Under the pieces are notes generated by a model. The model was not told the DNA's origin, made no database searches, and saw only the letters and a program-made list of their open reading frames with translations. Of a stretch of DNA of 48,851 bases, positions 38,430 through 48,434 are shown one piece after another. The stretch lies in the NCBI GenBank assembly GCA_030266465.1, contig JAJDIA010000004.1, positions 1 through 48,851 of the forward strand, read 5' to 3'. The translations under genes were made by a program, and so were the position numbers. Position 1 is the stretch's first letter, and every line of letters starts with the position of its first letter. Origin of the DNA: Parabacteroides sp. OttesenSCG-928-G21 (GTDB taxonomy: Bacteria; Bacteroidota; Bacteroidia; Bacteroidales; Tannerellaceae).

Positions 38430-39224
38430 ATGAAACAATATTTATCATTACTCGAACGGGTATTGAATGAAGGGGTACAGAAAGAGGACCGTACGGGAAC
38501 AGGAACAATCAGTGTTTTCGGTCATCAGATGCGGTTTAACATGGAAGATGGTTTCCCGCTGCTTACTACCAAGAAATTACATCTCAAATCTATTATTTAC
38601 GAGCTTTTATGGTTTTTGAATGGAGATACCAATGCAAAGTATCTTCAGGAGCATGGTGTGCGTATTTGGAATGAGTGGGCTGATACGGAGGGTAACCTTG
38701 GCCACATATACGGATACCAATGGCGTTCGTGGCCTGACTATAAAGGAGGCTCGATTGATCAGATCAGTGAGGTTGTAAACACGATCAAAAATAATCCGGA
38801 TTCACGTCGTATTATTGTGAGTGCCTGGAATGTGGGCGATCTGGAGAATATGAATCTTCCTCCTTGTCATGCTTTCTTTCAGTTTTATGTGGCGAATGGA
38901 AGGCTGAGTCTCCAGTTGTATCAGCGCAGTGCGGATATATTTCTGGGCGTACCGTTTAATATTGCCTCTTATGCTTTATTGCTTCAGATGATGGCACAGG
39001 CGACAGGACTAGTCCCGGGTGATTTTGTACATACCTTAGGTGATGCACATATCTATACAAACCATCTGGATCAGGTTCGTTTGCAATTGACACGCGAACC
39101 GCGCTCCTTACCGGAAATGATAATAAACCCGGAAGTAAAAAATATTTTTGATTTTAAATACGAAGACTTTACACTAACAAAATACGATCCTCATCCGCAC
39201 ATAAAAGGAGAAGTTGCGGTATAA
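38430..39224 (+). CDS. thyA: Thymidylate synthase
   Basis: [38 protein letters not shown]; start placed inside ORF 38373..39224. Confidence 0.98.
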   Translation: MKQYLSLLERVLNEGVQKEDRTGTGTISVFGHQMRFNMEDGFPLLTTKKLHLKSIIYELLWFLNGDTNAKYLQEHGVRIWNEWADTEGNLGHIYGYQWRSWPDYKGGSIDQISEVVNTIKNNPDSRRIIVSAWNVGDLENMNLPPCHAFFQFYVANGRLSLQLYQRSADIFLGVPFNIASYALLLQMMAQATGLVPGDFVHTLGDAHIYTNHLDQVRLQLTREPRSLPEMIINPEVKNIFDFKYEDFTLTKYDPHPHIKGEVAV

Positions 39225-39345
39225 CCTTAATCGATGAAAAGGGAATGAACTAAATGATAGAACAGTTTTGAACTGTAATCTAAATGTGAGCTTAGCGAAG
39301 CTTTTATGCGAAAATAAACTACTGGCCATTTAAATCGATTGGATT

Positions 39346-39873
39346 ATGTGTAAAATTTCAATTATTGTTGCATTAGCTGATAATAATGCTATTGGGAAAA
39401 ATCAGCAATTATTGTGGCATATGCCGTATGATATGAAGCGCTTTAAGACGCTGACAACAGGGCATGCCGTTATTATGGGACGTAAAACATTTGAGTCGCT
39501 CCCTAAAGGGGCTTTACCGAATCGAAAAAATGTCGTGTTGACAAGTATGCCTAATGCCGGTTTTGTTAATTGTTTTGCCTGTGATTCCATGCGGGATGCG
39601 TTGGATATCTGTGAAAAAGAGGAAGAAATCTTCCTGATAGGTGGTTCTACTGTATATAAACAGGCATTAAAAATTGCGGATAAGATGTATCTTACCCGTA
39701 TTCATCATGTGTTTGAAGATGCGGATACCTTCTTTCCCGAATTTGATATTAATGAATGGGAGGAAGTAGAGCGGCAAGAATTTCCGGCAGATGAAAAACA
39801 CAAATATCCGTATACGTTTCTTACTTATGAAAGAAAAAAAACGGAAGGGGCTCCACAGACTTTTGATAAATAA
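39346..39873 (+). CDS. folA: Dihydrofolate reductase
   Basis: ISIIVALADNNAIGKNQQLLWHMPYDMKRFK, VIMGRKTFESL, IFLIGGSTVYKQAL. Confidence 0.97.
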   Translation: MCKISIIVALADNNAIGKNQQLLWHMPYDMKRFKTLTTGHAVIMGRKTFESLPKGALPNRKNVVLTSMPNAGFVNCFACDSMRDALDICEKEEEIFLIGGSTVYKQALKIADKMYLTRIHHVFEDADTFFPEFDINEWEEVERQEFPADEKHKYPYTFLTYERKKTEGAPQTFDK

Positions 39874-39960
39874 AATAAGCGATAAATTCTGATTTGTTAT
39901 CGCGTTATTGGTGTGATAAACCATGTGGGAATGGTTTAGGGTCTACTTGGACAGGATGCG

Positions 39961-39996
39961 GCAGGCTGTTTTTACAGTAAAAACGGCCTGCTTTTT
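39961..39996 (+). terminator. Intrinsic terminator after folA
   Basis: GCAGGCtGTTTTTacagtAAAAACgGCCTGC then TTTTT. Confidence 0.85.
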
Positions 39997-40080
39997 CATT
40001 GTTTACTTTTCCATGTAACATAAGCCTGTTTTTCTTGTGGTATTGTATCCTTTTTTCAGCAAGACACAGGTGCTTTTTTG

Positions 40081-40164
40081 TTTAGACCCGGGTGTAAATC
40101 AGATTATACCCGGGTATAAATTAGATTACACCCGGGTCTAAATGAATTTACACCCGGGTCTAAA
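40081..40164. repeat. Array C: four palindromes at 22-bp period
   Basis: TTTAGACCCGGGTGTAAA (40081), ATTATACCCGGGTATAAA (40103), ATTACACCCGGGTCTAAA (40125), TTTACACCCGGGTCTAAA (40147); 4-nt spacers. Confidence 0.95.
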
Positions 40165-40400
40165 TAATTTTTTGATCTTATGGATCAAATTTTAGGATGT
40201 AATGAATCAGAGAAAACAATGTGGTGGATAGAAGGAAAGCCGGAAGGTCTCATGAAGAATGTGAGGTGATTCATTATTAGCGTAATAGCCTGTTTTCGGA
40301 TAAATATTACTCCTTATTAACATATATTTGACATATTTTTACCTTTAATTTGTATCTATATGGGTATTACAACTGTTTTTATTGTAGATAAAAAATAAAA

Positions 40401-43400
40401 ATGATGAAGATAAAAGCTATTCTGGTGGCTGCATTAACAGTATTTTGTTTGTTAATCATGACGCTAAGCGGAGACGCCACAACAACCGTACAAAACGAAA
40501 AAGCAATTCAGGAAGCTATGCAAAACCATGACACAGAGAAATTGATAAAATCTTTGATCGTTTCTATGAAAGAACAATTAGAAGTGGATTATGACCGCTA
40601 TCCGGAGCTTATTAAAGAAGTAGAACAGTATGTTACTACGATAGAAGATAAAGCGACTGTTGCCGTATTGCATTCTATGATTGCGGAAATGTATATGAGC
40701 TATTATCAGCAAAATCAATGGCAGATTAATCGAAGAACAAATATTTCCGACTATTTCCCTGATGATATCCGGGAATGGACGGCCAATCTTTTCGATGAAA
40801 AAGTAAAAGAAGAGCTATCCCTTTCTTTACAGTCGGCGGATTTATTACAGCGAACATCCGTGGTGCAGTATAAAGAGATTCTGACAGAAGGGAAAGACTC
40901 TCCGCAGCTTCGTCCTACTTTGTATGACTTTTTGATGTGGCGGGCTCTGGATATGAAACCTTCTGATGAACTGTATACCGATTTATTGAATTTCCGTCGT
41001 TCTCAGAATAATCGACAGGCGACTTTATTTGTGGAATTAGCTTACTTGCAATATCAGTATGGAAATAAATCGGCGGAGGTGCTGCAGAAAGTATATATCC
41101 CTGCTTTAGATAACCTGATGAATAGTTATAAATCAGAAGCTTACTCGATTGAAATAGCTATAGAAAAATCATCTGTACTGGAGCGTACGCAGTATTATGT
41201 GAATAATCAGGATTCTATATCGGCATTACTCTATAAGCTCTATACGGAAAATATTGCCCGGTTCCCCAGTTATGAACGAACAAATGTTTTAAAGAATAAA
41301 TTGTTATCGCTGGAGGGGCCGATGTTTGAATTTCAGATTAATAACACGATTTATCCGGGGACTCCGATTGATCTTCAGGTTAATTATAAAAATCTGAAAC
41401 AACTTAAAGTACAGGTGTATGAAAGCAAACGTGCTTTATCGGAGTTGACTTATTATGGAAATTCATCCAGAAATAATACAAAGGGAAGATTGGTGAAAGA
41501 GATCTCTTTTGCTTTGAACCCTTCAGCCAGCTACCTGACCTATGACTCTGTATTACAATTTCCGTCTCTTCCTTTAGGTTTGTATGAGTTTGTCGTTACT
41601 GCTCCCGGAGAGAGTTTACAATCTTCTCAGTGGTCGAGTGTAACCAAATTAGCTGCTGTTTTCAGGGATTCTGAAACAAAGCAAACGGAGGTTCTGGTTA
41701 CGGATTACCAAACAGGAAAGCCGATACCGAATGCAGTTGTTACCTGGTATGGAGAACAACGTCGTAATTTGCAACGCTTGGGTGAAGTGAAAACAGATAA
41801 GGATGGTATTGCATTGCTGCCTAAAGATAGTAAAGCGATGGCGATGAATGCCACATTAGCAGGTGATACGGCGATGCAATTGAGTATGTTGTATGTGGCG
41901 GACTATCCGCAGATGATAGAGAATATACCTACAACGATTTCTTTATTTACCGACAGAGGTTTGTATCGTCCCGGGCAACAGTTGTTTTTTAAAGGCATAG
42001 CTTATCAGTTGCAAAAAGATAAACAGGAGGTTGTGCCGAATCGTACGGTGAAAGTGATCCTGCGGGATGCTAACTATAAAGAGGTAGCCACGAAATCGTT
42101 TACGACAAATGAATTTGGTTCATTTAACGGCGAATTTACGCTTCCACAACAAGGATTAAACGGCTATTATACACTAGAAGCAGATAACTATTCAACGTCT
42201 TTGCGGGTGGAAGAGTATAAACGACCGACTTTTGCCGTAGACTTTTTGCCGATTACTTCAGAGATTGCATTTGGAGATGAAGTGCCTTTACAGGGTAAGG
42301 TTCAGACATTTTCGGGTGTTGCTCTTACGGATGGAAAGGTCACCTGGCGGGTTGTGCGTCGTCCTTTCTGGCTCCGGATCGGTTATGGAAGTTTTAAAAC
42401 TGAACAGGTTGCGGAAGGAGAAACAGTTGTTTCAGCAGATGGAACTTTCGGTTTTTCATTTATCCCACAAAAAGAAGAGATAAGATCGGGATTACGGGAC
42501 TATTATACGTATGAAGTATCTGCTATTATTACTGACAGCAAAGGTGAAACGCAGGAGGGTAGTTCGGTGTTTAGCGTGGGTGATACCGGTATTTTATTAC
42601 TAACGGATTCACCTGAAAAAATGGAAAAGGATAGTGTCTCCTTTGTTGTAAAGGCACGGACTTTAAATGGTGAATCGGTTGCCGCTACAGGAAACTATAC
42701 TATAGCTGTTTTGGAAGATGTGATTGAAAAAGGAGAACGGACAGGTGGTTTTAATGAAGGCAGAACAGTTGGGCGTGGCGAATTTACCGCCGACAAGGCT
42801 TTTGACAGGTCGGTTTTCAGCACATTGGCTTCGGGCCGGTATCGCGTACATTTGGAATCACGGGATAGTAAGGGACGCAAAGTTACAGCTGAACAGGATC
42901 TGATAGTATATAGTAAACAAGATAAACAGCCTCCGGTTTATTCTCCATTCTGGGTATTGGAAGAAAAAACAGTTTGCCAACCGGGTGAAAATGTGCAATT
43001 CGTGGTGGGAACGTCTGAAAAGGACGCTTATATCCTTTATGAATTGTATAGTAATGGTAAGCGTATAGTACGAAATCGCATAAAACTCAATAATGAAAAT
43101 CGTGTATTTACACTACCATTCGAACCTTCCTGGGGAGATGGGGCAGTTGCTTCGTTTGTCTTTATTAAAGAGGGAAAATTTCATGCAACAAATGTGACTA
43201 TTCGAAAGAAACAACCCAATAAACAACTGGTTGTAAAGCCGATCACTTTCCGTGATTATTTACTGCCGGGAAGCAAAGAGAACTGGCAATTCCGTATCTG
43301 GAATGCCGATTCAACTGCTGTAAAAGCGGAACTACTGGCTGGAATGTATGATGCTTCGCTGGACAAAATCTACCCGTTTGATTGGTCGTTTGCACCTCAA

Positions 43401-46043
43401 CGAAGTGTCTATTTGAGAGCGCCGGGCTTTACTACCGGTTCCGGATTCCGGAAAAACTATGGAGGTGATACCAAGCGGATTTCTTATTTGAATTATCAGG
43501 ATTTTGAGTTCAGTAATTTGGACTGGCAGGGTATGCTATCCGGAGGCGGCTTTGGTGTATACGGCAGTGCCAATTATATGAACGGTAGCGCAAGGATGAT
43601 GATGAAATCAGCATCTCCCGACATGATGGTTGCCGAAGTAGAATCAATGGTTGCTATGGACGATATGGCTGTAGTTGAAGAGGAAGCCACTACTACTGGA
43701 GGAGACATAATGCCGACAGATAATCAGGCATCTCCTCAGATCAGGCAGAACTTTAATGAGACGGCATTCTTTTATCCGACACTTCGTACGAATGAAACAG
43801 GTGATGTTTTGCTCAATTTTACACTTCCGGAAAGTAATACAACCTGGAAATTACAGTTAGTAGCTCATACCGCCGATCTTTATTTCGGTCAACTAAAACA
43901 AGAGATAATAGCCAGCAAACCATTAATGGTTTTGCCTAATCTGCCCAGATTCTTGCGTCAGGGGGATAACGTGACAGTCTCTACCCAGCTATTGAGTCAG
44001 TCGGAAGAGATGTTAAACGGAAAGGTAAATCTTGTCTTTTTTGATCCGGCAACTGACCGGGTTATTGAAAGTATGCATACGGATGAACAATCATTTCGTT
44101 TGGATGCAAAAGGCAGTGCAGTCGCTTCATGGACTATCTCTGTTCCACAAGGCATAAACCTGATCGGATGTCGGATTGTTGCGGAGGCAGATGGGGTTAG
44201 CGATGGCGAACAACATTTGCTGCCGGTATTGTCTGATCAGATTCTGATAACGGAAAGCAAACCTTTCTTCCTCTTGAATGAAGGAGAAAAACAACTGACT
44301 ACTGGCATAGATAAACCGGGACGAAAACCATTCCGCCTCACACTGGAAATGACCGGCAATCCGGTTTGGTATGCTGTACAGGCGCTACCGACTTTAACAC
44401 AGCCGGAACATGATAATGTACTTTCATGGTTTGCTGTTTATTACAGTAATATTTTGGCCACACATATTGCTAATGCTCATCCGCGCATTCAGCAGGTTAT
44501 CAGTCAGTGGATGACGCAGGGTGGTGATGCGACGACTTTGTTGTCAAATCTGGAACGCAACGAGGAACTAAAGAATATCTTGTTAGAAGAAACGCCGTGG
44601 GTTTTAGAAGCTCAAAATGAGACGGAGCAGAAACAACGCTTGTCACTTCTTTTTGATCTTAATCGTTCGTCCTATATGTATGATACCGCCTTACAACGCT
44701 TAATAGAACAACAAAATGAAGATGGCGGATGGAGTTGGTATAAAGGTTTTTATTCGGATCGGACAATGACTTTATCTATTCTGAGGGGAATGGCACAGTT
44801 AGTGGAACTGAATGCGATCCAATACGGAGAACAGGAAAAGAGAATGCAAATGAATGCCCTCCGCTTCCTGGATGACGCTATCCGGAAAGATTATGAGCAA
44901 TTGAAGAAAAATAATCGTGAATGGGAGAAAGCTCGTCCGACTTCCGGACAGATATCCTATCTCTACGTGAGAAGTGCTTATCGGGATATACCCGAATCTG
45001 TAGAAACACGTGAAGCAAGTCGCTTCTATACGGATCAGGCCGAAAAGCAGTGGAAAGATTTATCATTGGCTGATAAGGCGGCACTGGCTATATTATTGCA
45101 TCGGAATGGTAAGAAAGAGGTAGCTGCTGAAATTATGGCCTGGTTCCGCCGTACGGCAACGACTTCGGAAGAAATGGGTATGTATTGGGCAAATAATCGT
45201 CGTGGTGCGGATTACTTTACTTCACCGATTGATGTGCATAGCTTGTTGATGTCAGCCTTTAAAGAATTGGGTTCAAATGAAACAGAAGTGAATCGGATGA
45301 AACAATGGCTGCTTAGCCAGAAAAGAACGCAAAACTGGGAATCGACACCGTCAACCGTGAATGCCATTTATGCAATTCTTTTATCGGGTGATGATTGGTT
45401 GTCACAGAATAATGTAGTAACGGCTCAATGGAATGGTAATCGTTATAGTACGGCTGACGGTGAAGTGGCGACCGGATATCTTAAAGAGGTGTTGACCGCA
45501 GAAGCGATTAATCCGGCGGCTGCCCGGATCACTATCCGTAAAGAAGGATCGACGCCGGTATGGGGAGCTGTTTATAGCCAGTATTTTGAATCACTGGATA
45601 AAGTAAGTGCGTCAAAAGGGGTGTTGAATGTAGAGAAAAAATTATTTGTGGAAATCAATAACGGAAACGAAATACAAATACGTCCTGTAACATCCGGGCA
45701 ACCGCTTCGGGTAGGGGATAAGGTGATTGTCAGGCTGACAATACGTACGGACAGGGATATGGATTACGTCTTCCTGAAAGATCTGCGTGCCGGTTGTTTC
45801 GAGCCCGGGCAAAGCCTGTCCGGTTATCGTTCGGGTGATGGTGTAGGGTATTATCAGTCTCCTAAGGATGTTGCTGAACATTTCTTTTTCGCTCGTCTGC
45901 CGAAGGGTACATTTGTCGTAGAATATCCGGTATATGTTTCGCGTACGGGTGAATATACAGCCGGCATAAGTACAATTCAATGTATGTATGCTCCGGAATT
46001 TGTATCTCATACGGATGGTGAGAAGATTGTTGTGAAAGAGTGA
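40401..46043 (+). CDS. Alpha-2-macroglobulin family protein (MG2 domain), no CxEQ thioester seen
   Basis: 1880 aa; LFTDRGLYRPGQQLFFKGIAYQLQKD, YKRPTFAVDF, FYPTLRTNETGDVLLNFTLPESNTTWKL. Confidence 0.92.
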   Translation: MMKIKAILVAALTVFCLLIMTLSGDATTTVQNEKAIQEAMQNHDTEKLIKSLIVSMKEQLEVDYDRYPELIKEVEQYVTTIEDKATVAVLHSMIAEMYMSYYQQNQWQINRRTNISDYFPDDIREWTANLFDEKVKEELSLSLQSADLLQRTSVVQYKEILTEGKDSPQLRPTLYDFLMWRALDMKPSDELYTDLLNFRRSQNNRQATLFVELAYLQYQYGNKSAEVLQKVYIPALDNLMNSYKSEAYSIEIAIEKSSVLERTQYYVNNQDSISALLYKLYTENIARFPSYERTNVLKNKLLSLEGPMFEFQINNTIYPGTPIDLQVNYKNLKQLKVQVYESKRALSELTYYGNSSRNNTKGRLVKEISFALNPSASYLTYDSVLQFPSLPLGLYEFVVTAPGESLQSSQWSSVTKLAAVFRDSETKQTEVLVTDYQTGKPIPNAVVTWYGEQRRNLQRLGEVKTDKDGIALLPKDSKAMAMNATLAGDTAMQLSMLYVADYPQMIENIPTTISLFTDRGLYRPGQQLFFKGIAYQLQKDKQEVVPNRTVKVILRDANYKEVATKSFTTNEFGSFNGEFTLPQQGLNGYYTLEADNYSTSLRVEEYKRPTFAVDFLPITSEIAFGDEVPLQGKVQTFSGVALTDGKVTWRVVRRPFWLRIGYGSFKTEQVAEGETVVSADGTFGFSFIPQKEEIRSGLRDYYTYEVSAIITDSKGETQEGSSVFSVGDTGILLLTDSPEKMEKDSVSFVVKARTLNGESVAATGNYTIAVLEDVIEKGERTGGFNEGRTVGRGEFTADKAFDRSVFSTLASGRYRVHLESRDSKGRKVTAEQDLIVYSKQDKQPPVYSPFWVLEEKTVCQPGENVQFVVGTSEKDAYILYELYSNGKRIVRNRIKLNNENRVFTLPFEPSWGDGAVASFVFIKEGKFHATNVTIRKKQPNKQLVVKPITFRDYLLPGSKENWQFRIWNADSTAVKAELLAGMYDASLDKIYPFDWSFAPQRSVYLRAPGFTTGSGFRKNYGGDTKRISYLNYQDFEFSNLDWQGMLSGGGFGVYGSANYMNGSARMMMKSASPDMMVAEVESMVAMDDMAVVEEEATTTGGDIMPTDNQASPQIRQNFNETAFFYPTLRTNETGDVLLNFTLPESNTTWKLQLVAHTADLYFGQLKQEIIASKPLMVLPNLPRFLRQGDNVTVSTQLLSQSEEMLNGKVNLVFFDPATDRVIESMHTDEQSFRLDAKGSAVASWTISVPQGINLIGCRIVAEADGVSDGEQHLLPVLSDQILITESKPFFLLNEGEKQLTTGIDKPGRKPFRLTLEMTGNPVWYAVQALPTLTQPEHDNVLSWFAVYYSNILATHIANAHPRIQQVISQWMTQGGDATTLLSNLERNEELKNILLEETPWVLEAQNETEQKQRLSLLFDLNRSSYMYDTALQRLIEQQNEDGGWSWYKGFYSDRTMTLSILRGMAQLVELNAIQYGEQEKRMQMNALRFLDDAIRKDYEQLKKNNREWEKARPTSGQISYLYVRSAYRDIPESVETREASRFYTDQAEKQWKDLSLADKAALAILLHRNGKKEVAAEIMAWFRRTATTSEEMGMYWANNRRGADYFTSPIDVHSLLMSAFKELGSNETEVNRMKQWLLSQKRTQNWESTPSTVNAIYAILLSGDDWLSQNNVVTAQWNGNRYSTADGEVATGYLKEVLTAEAINPAAARITIRKEGSTPVWGAVYSQYFESLDKVSASKGVLNVEKKLFVEINNGNEIQIRPVTSGQPLRVGDKVIVRLTIRTDRDMDYVFLKDLRAGCFEPGQSLSGYRSGDGVGYYQSPKDVAEHFFFARLPKGTFVVEYPVYVSRTGEYTAGISTIQCMYAPEFVSHTDGEKIVVKE

Positions 46044-46078
46044 TGTTTTCCGGTATTTAACGAAAAAGAAAATTAAAC

Positions 46079-46906
46079 ATGAAAAAGTGGATACTGGCTT
46101 TACTGATAAGTGTCGGAACAATCACAATCTCAGAGGGGCAAACTTATCAGGAATGGATTGACCGAAGTTACGATTATCTGGAACAGGAACGGTTGGAGGA
46201 TGCGGAAGAATGTCTGCGTAATGCCATGCGTTTAGAGCCGGGTAATCCTGTAAATTACGCTTTGTTAGGGAATTTAGGTACCATTCAACGCCGTCAGGGG
46301 AAGATAGATGAAGCATTGTTGTCTTATACGGCAGCCTTGAGTAGGCGACCTAATGACATAACCTTGTTAAATAATCGGGCTTTATTGTACACGGAAATAA
46401 ATGATATCGATAAAGCGATTATTGATTATACGGTGTTATTGATGGAAGAACCGGAACACCAAGAGGCGCTTTACAGGCGTGGGTTGCTTTACTTGCAGCA
46501 ACGTAACTGGTTATTGGCTGAAGATGATTTTGAAAAGTTGCTTGATATCAGCAAAGAATCCATCCGTGGTTTATTAGGACATGCTATTTTGGAAAAATTA
46601 CGAGGAAACTTTGATGATAGTGAACAAATATATAATCATTTGATAACTCGTATGCCTGAGGAATTATCTTTTTATGAAGGACGTGCCGAACTTTACTTTC
46701 TTATGGGGAAAAACGCCCGGGCTATGGCGGATGTCAGCAAAGTTTTTGTTGGAACGGCAGAACCGACAGCCGCATTATATCTCCTTCGGGGAAAAATAAA
46801 ACTGGCCCAATATGAAAATAAAACTGCTGTTGAAGATTTTCAAAAAGCCCTGGAATTGGGCTATGATCCGGAAATAGTGGCGGAATTGATGCAAATGGCG
46901 AAGTAG
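46079..46906 (+). CDS. TPR-repeat protein, secreted
   Basis: Signal peptide and multiple TPR units (AEECLRNAMRLEPGNPVNYALLGNLGTIQRRQGKIDEALLSYTAALSRRPND). Confidence 0.88.
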   Translation: MKKWILALLISVGTITISEGQTYQEWIDRSYDYLEQERLEDAEECLRNAMRLEPGNPVNYALLGNLGTIQRRQGKIDEALLSYTAALSRRPNDITLLNNRALLYTEINDIDKAIIDYTVLLMEEPEHQEALYRRGLLYLQQRNWLLAEDDFEKLLDISKESIRGLLGHAILEKLRGNFDDSEQIYNHLITRMPEELSFYEGRAELYFLMGKNARAMADVSKVFVGTAEPTAALYLLRGKIKLAQYENKTAVEDFQKALELGYDPEIVAELMQMAK

Positions 46907-46984
46907 GGAAGGGGCAGAGGAGCAAAAGTGTTTATCTCGTGAAGGCGAAGCTTTACTCATAATTAATAATTCATAACTCATAAT

Positions 46985-48052
46985 TCATCTCGCTTTATTA
47001 AGCAAAACATAATCCAGCAAAGTCATGGCCGTCATTGCTTCAACAATCGGTACGGCTCTGGGTACTACGCAGGCATCATGGCGCCCACGTGCGCAAAGTG
47101 TAGTTTCTTCTCCTTCAATAGTTACGGTAGGTTGTTCCATCAGAACGGTAGCAACCGGTTTAAAAGCCACCCGGAAATAGATATCTTCGCCATTGGATAT
47201 GCCGCCTTGTATGCCTCCCGAATGATTTGTGCGCGTGCGGATTTGTCCGTTATCGTTATAGAAAATGTCATTTCGCTCGGAACCGCGATATTTCGTACCT
47301 TCAAATCCGTCTCCGTATTCAAAACCTTTAGCCGCATTAATGCTTAACATAGCGTTTCCTAAAGCGGCATGGAGTTTGCCGAATACAGGCTCTCCCAAAC
47401 CTACGGGAACGCCATAAACCACACAGGTAATAACCCCGCCAATCGTATCTCCCTGGGAACGTACTTCCCGGATCAGGGCTTCCATCTCCGCCGCTTTTTC
47501 GTTGTCCGGACAACGAACAGGATTGTTTTCCGTTAAGCGCAAATCATAATCCGTATACTTACCGGTAAGGACGATAGTACCTACCTGCGAGGTGAAAGCT
47601 TGTATTCGTATATCGTAATGATGTAAAACCTGTTTGGCAATAGCACCGGCTACTACACGGGCAATCGTTTCCCGGGCGGACGAGCGTCCTCCTCCCCGGG
47701 GGTCACGCAAACCATATTTACTTTGATAGGTGTAATCAGCATGTGAAGGACGATACTTCTGTTTGATCTCTTCATAATCGGAAGAGTGCTGGTTTGTGTT
47801 CCGTACAAGGAATCCGATAGGCGTACCTGTTGTCACCCCTTCATATACCCCGGAAAGCAATTCCACCTCGTCCGCCTCTTTCCGGGGCGTACTGATCGCG
47901 GACTGTCCGGGACGGCGACGCTGCATCTCTTGTGAAAGAAGATCCATATCCAGCCGAATTCCTGCCGGACAACCATCAATCACCCCTCCGATAGCAGCAC
48001 CATGTGATTCACCAAAAGAGGTAAGCCGGTATATATTCCCGAAATGATTCAT
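46985..48052 (-). CDS. aroC: Chorismate synthase
   Basis: [67 protein letters not shown]. Confidence 0.98.
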   Translation of the reverse strand: MNHFGNIYRLTSFGESHGAAIGGVIDGCPAGIRLDMDLLSQEMQRRRPGQSAISTPRKEADEVELLSGVYEGVTTGTPIGFLVRNTNQHSSDYEEIKQKYRPSHADYTYQSKYGLRDPRGGGRSSARETIARVVAGAIAKQVLHHYDIRIQAFTSQVGTIVLTGKYTDYDLRLTENNPVRCPDNEKAAEMEALIREVRSQGDTIGGVITCVVYGVPVGLGEPVFGKLHAALGNAMLSINAAKGFEYGDGFEGTKYRGSERNDIFYNDNGQIRTRTNHSGGIQGGISNGEDIYFRVAFKPVATVLMEQPTVTIEGEETTLCARGRHDACVVPRAVPIVEAMTAMTLLDYVLLNKAR

Positions 48053-48130
48053 AACTTAATACGCTTCGTTTATCGCACTCCCCTGATCCCTCTTAAAAGC
48101 AACTCTCTGCACATTTTTTGTATAAACAGA

Positions 48131-48351
48131 GTATCTCAGTTCCCCTTCTTAGCAAAGAAGGGGGCGGACCGCCGCTTTGCGGTGGTGGGGTAGTTTGGTA
48201 TATATATCCTTTAAAACAGTTTGTATGTAATAAAATATATTTATTATTTATATTAGAAGAAAAAATAGGACGACATTATAAAAATCAAACTACCCCACCA
48301 CTGCAAGCAGCGGTCCGCCCCCTTCTTTGCTAAGAAGGGGAGCTGAGATAC
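48131..48351. repeat. REPIN-like inverted-repeat element
   Basis: Arms 48131-48197 and 48286-48351 are near-perfect reverse complements. Each arm contains the hairpin CCCCTTCTTAGCAAAGAAGGGG. Confidence 0.75.
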
Positions 48352-48434
48352 TTATTTTTTCTTCTATAACTCCCTAACTTCTACCTTCTAATGAGCGAAG
48401 CGAATGATAACTTCTGATTCGCATTACATGCGAA

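Noticed and set aside
25408-40164. 22-bp palindrome arrays as CRISPR arrays
   Set aside because: Repeats are 18-bp palindromes with 4-nt spacers and fixed copy number of four; no spacer-sized unique sequence and no cas genes.
45642-46121. 159-aa - strand ORF over the end of the macroglobulin-like gene
   Set aside because: Overlaps two supported + strand genes on the opposite strand; no supporting features.
48118-48333. 71-aa ORF across the REPIN-like repeat
   Set aside because: Translation runs through the inverted repeat (PLLSKEGGGPPLCGGGV); a product of the repeat, not a gene.
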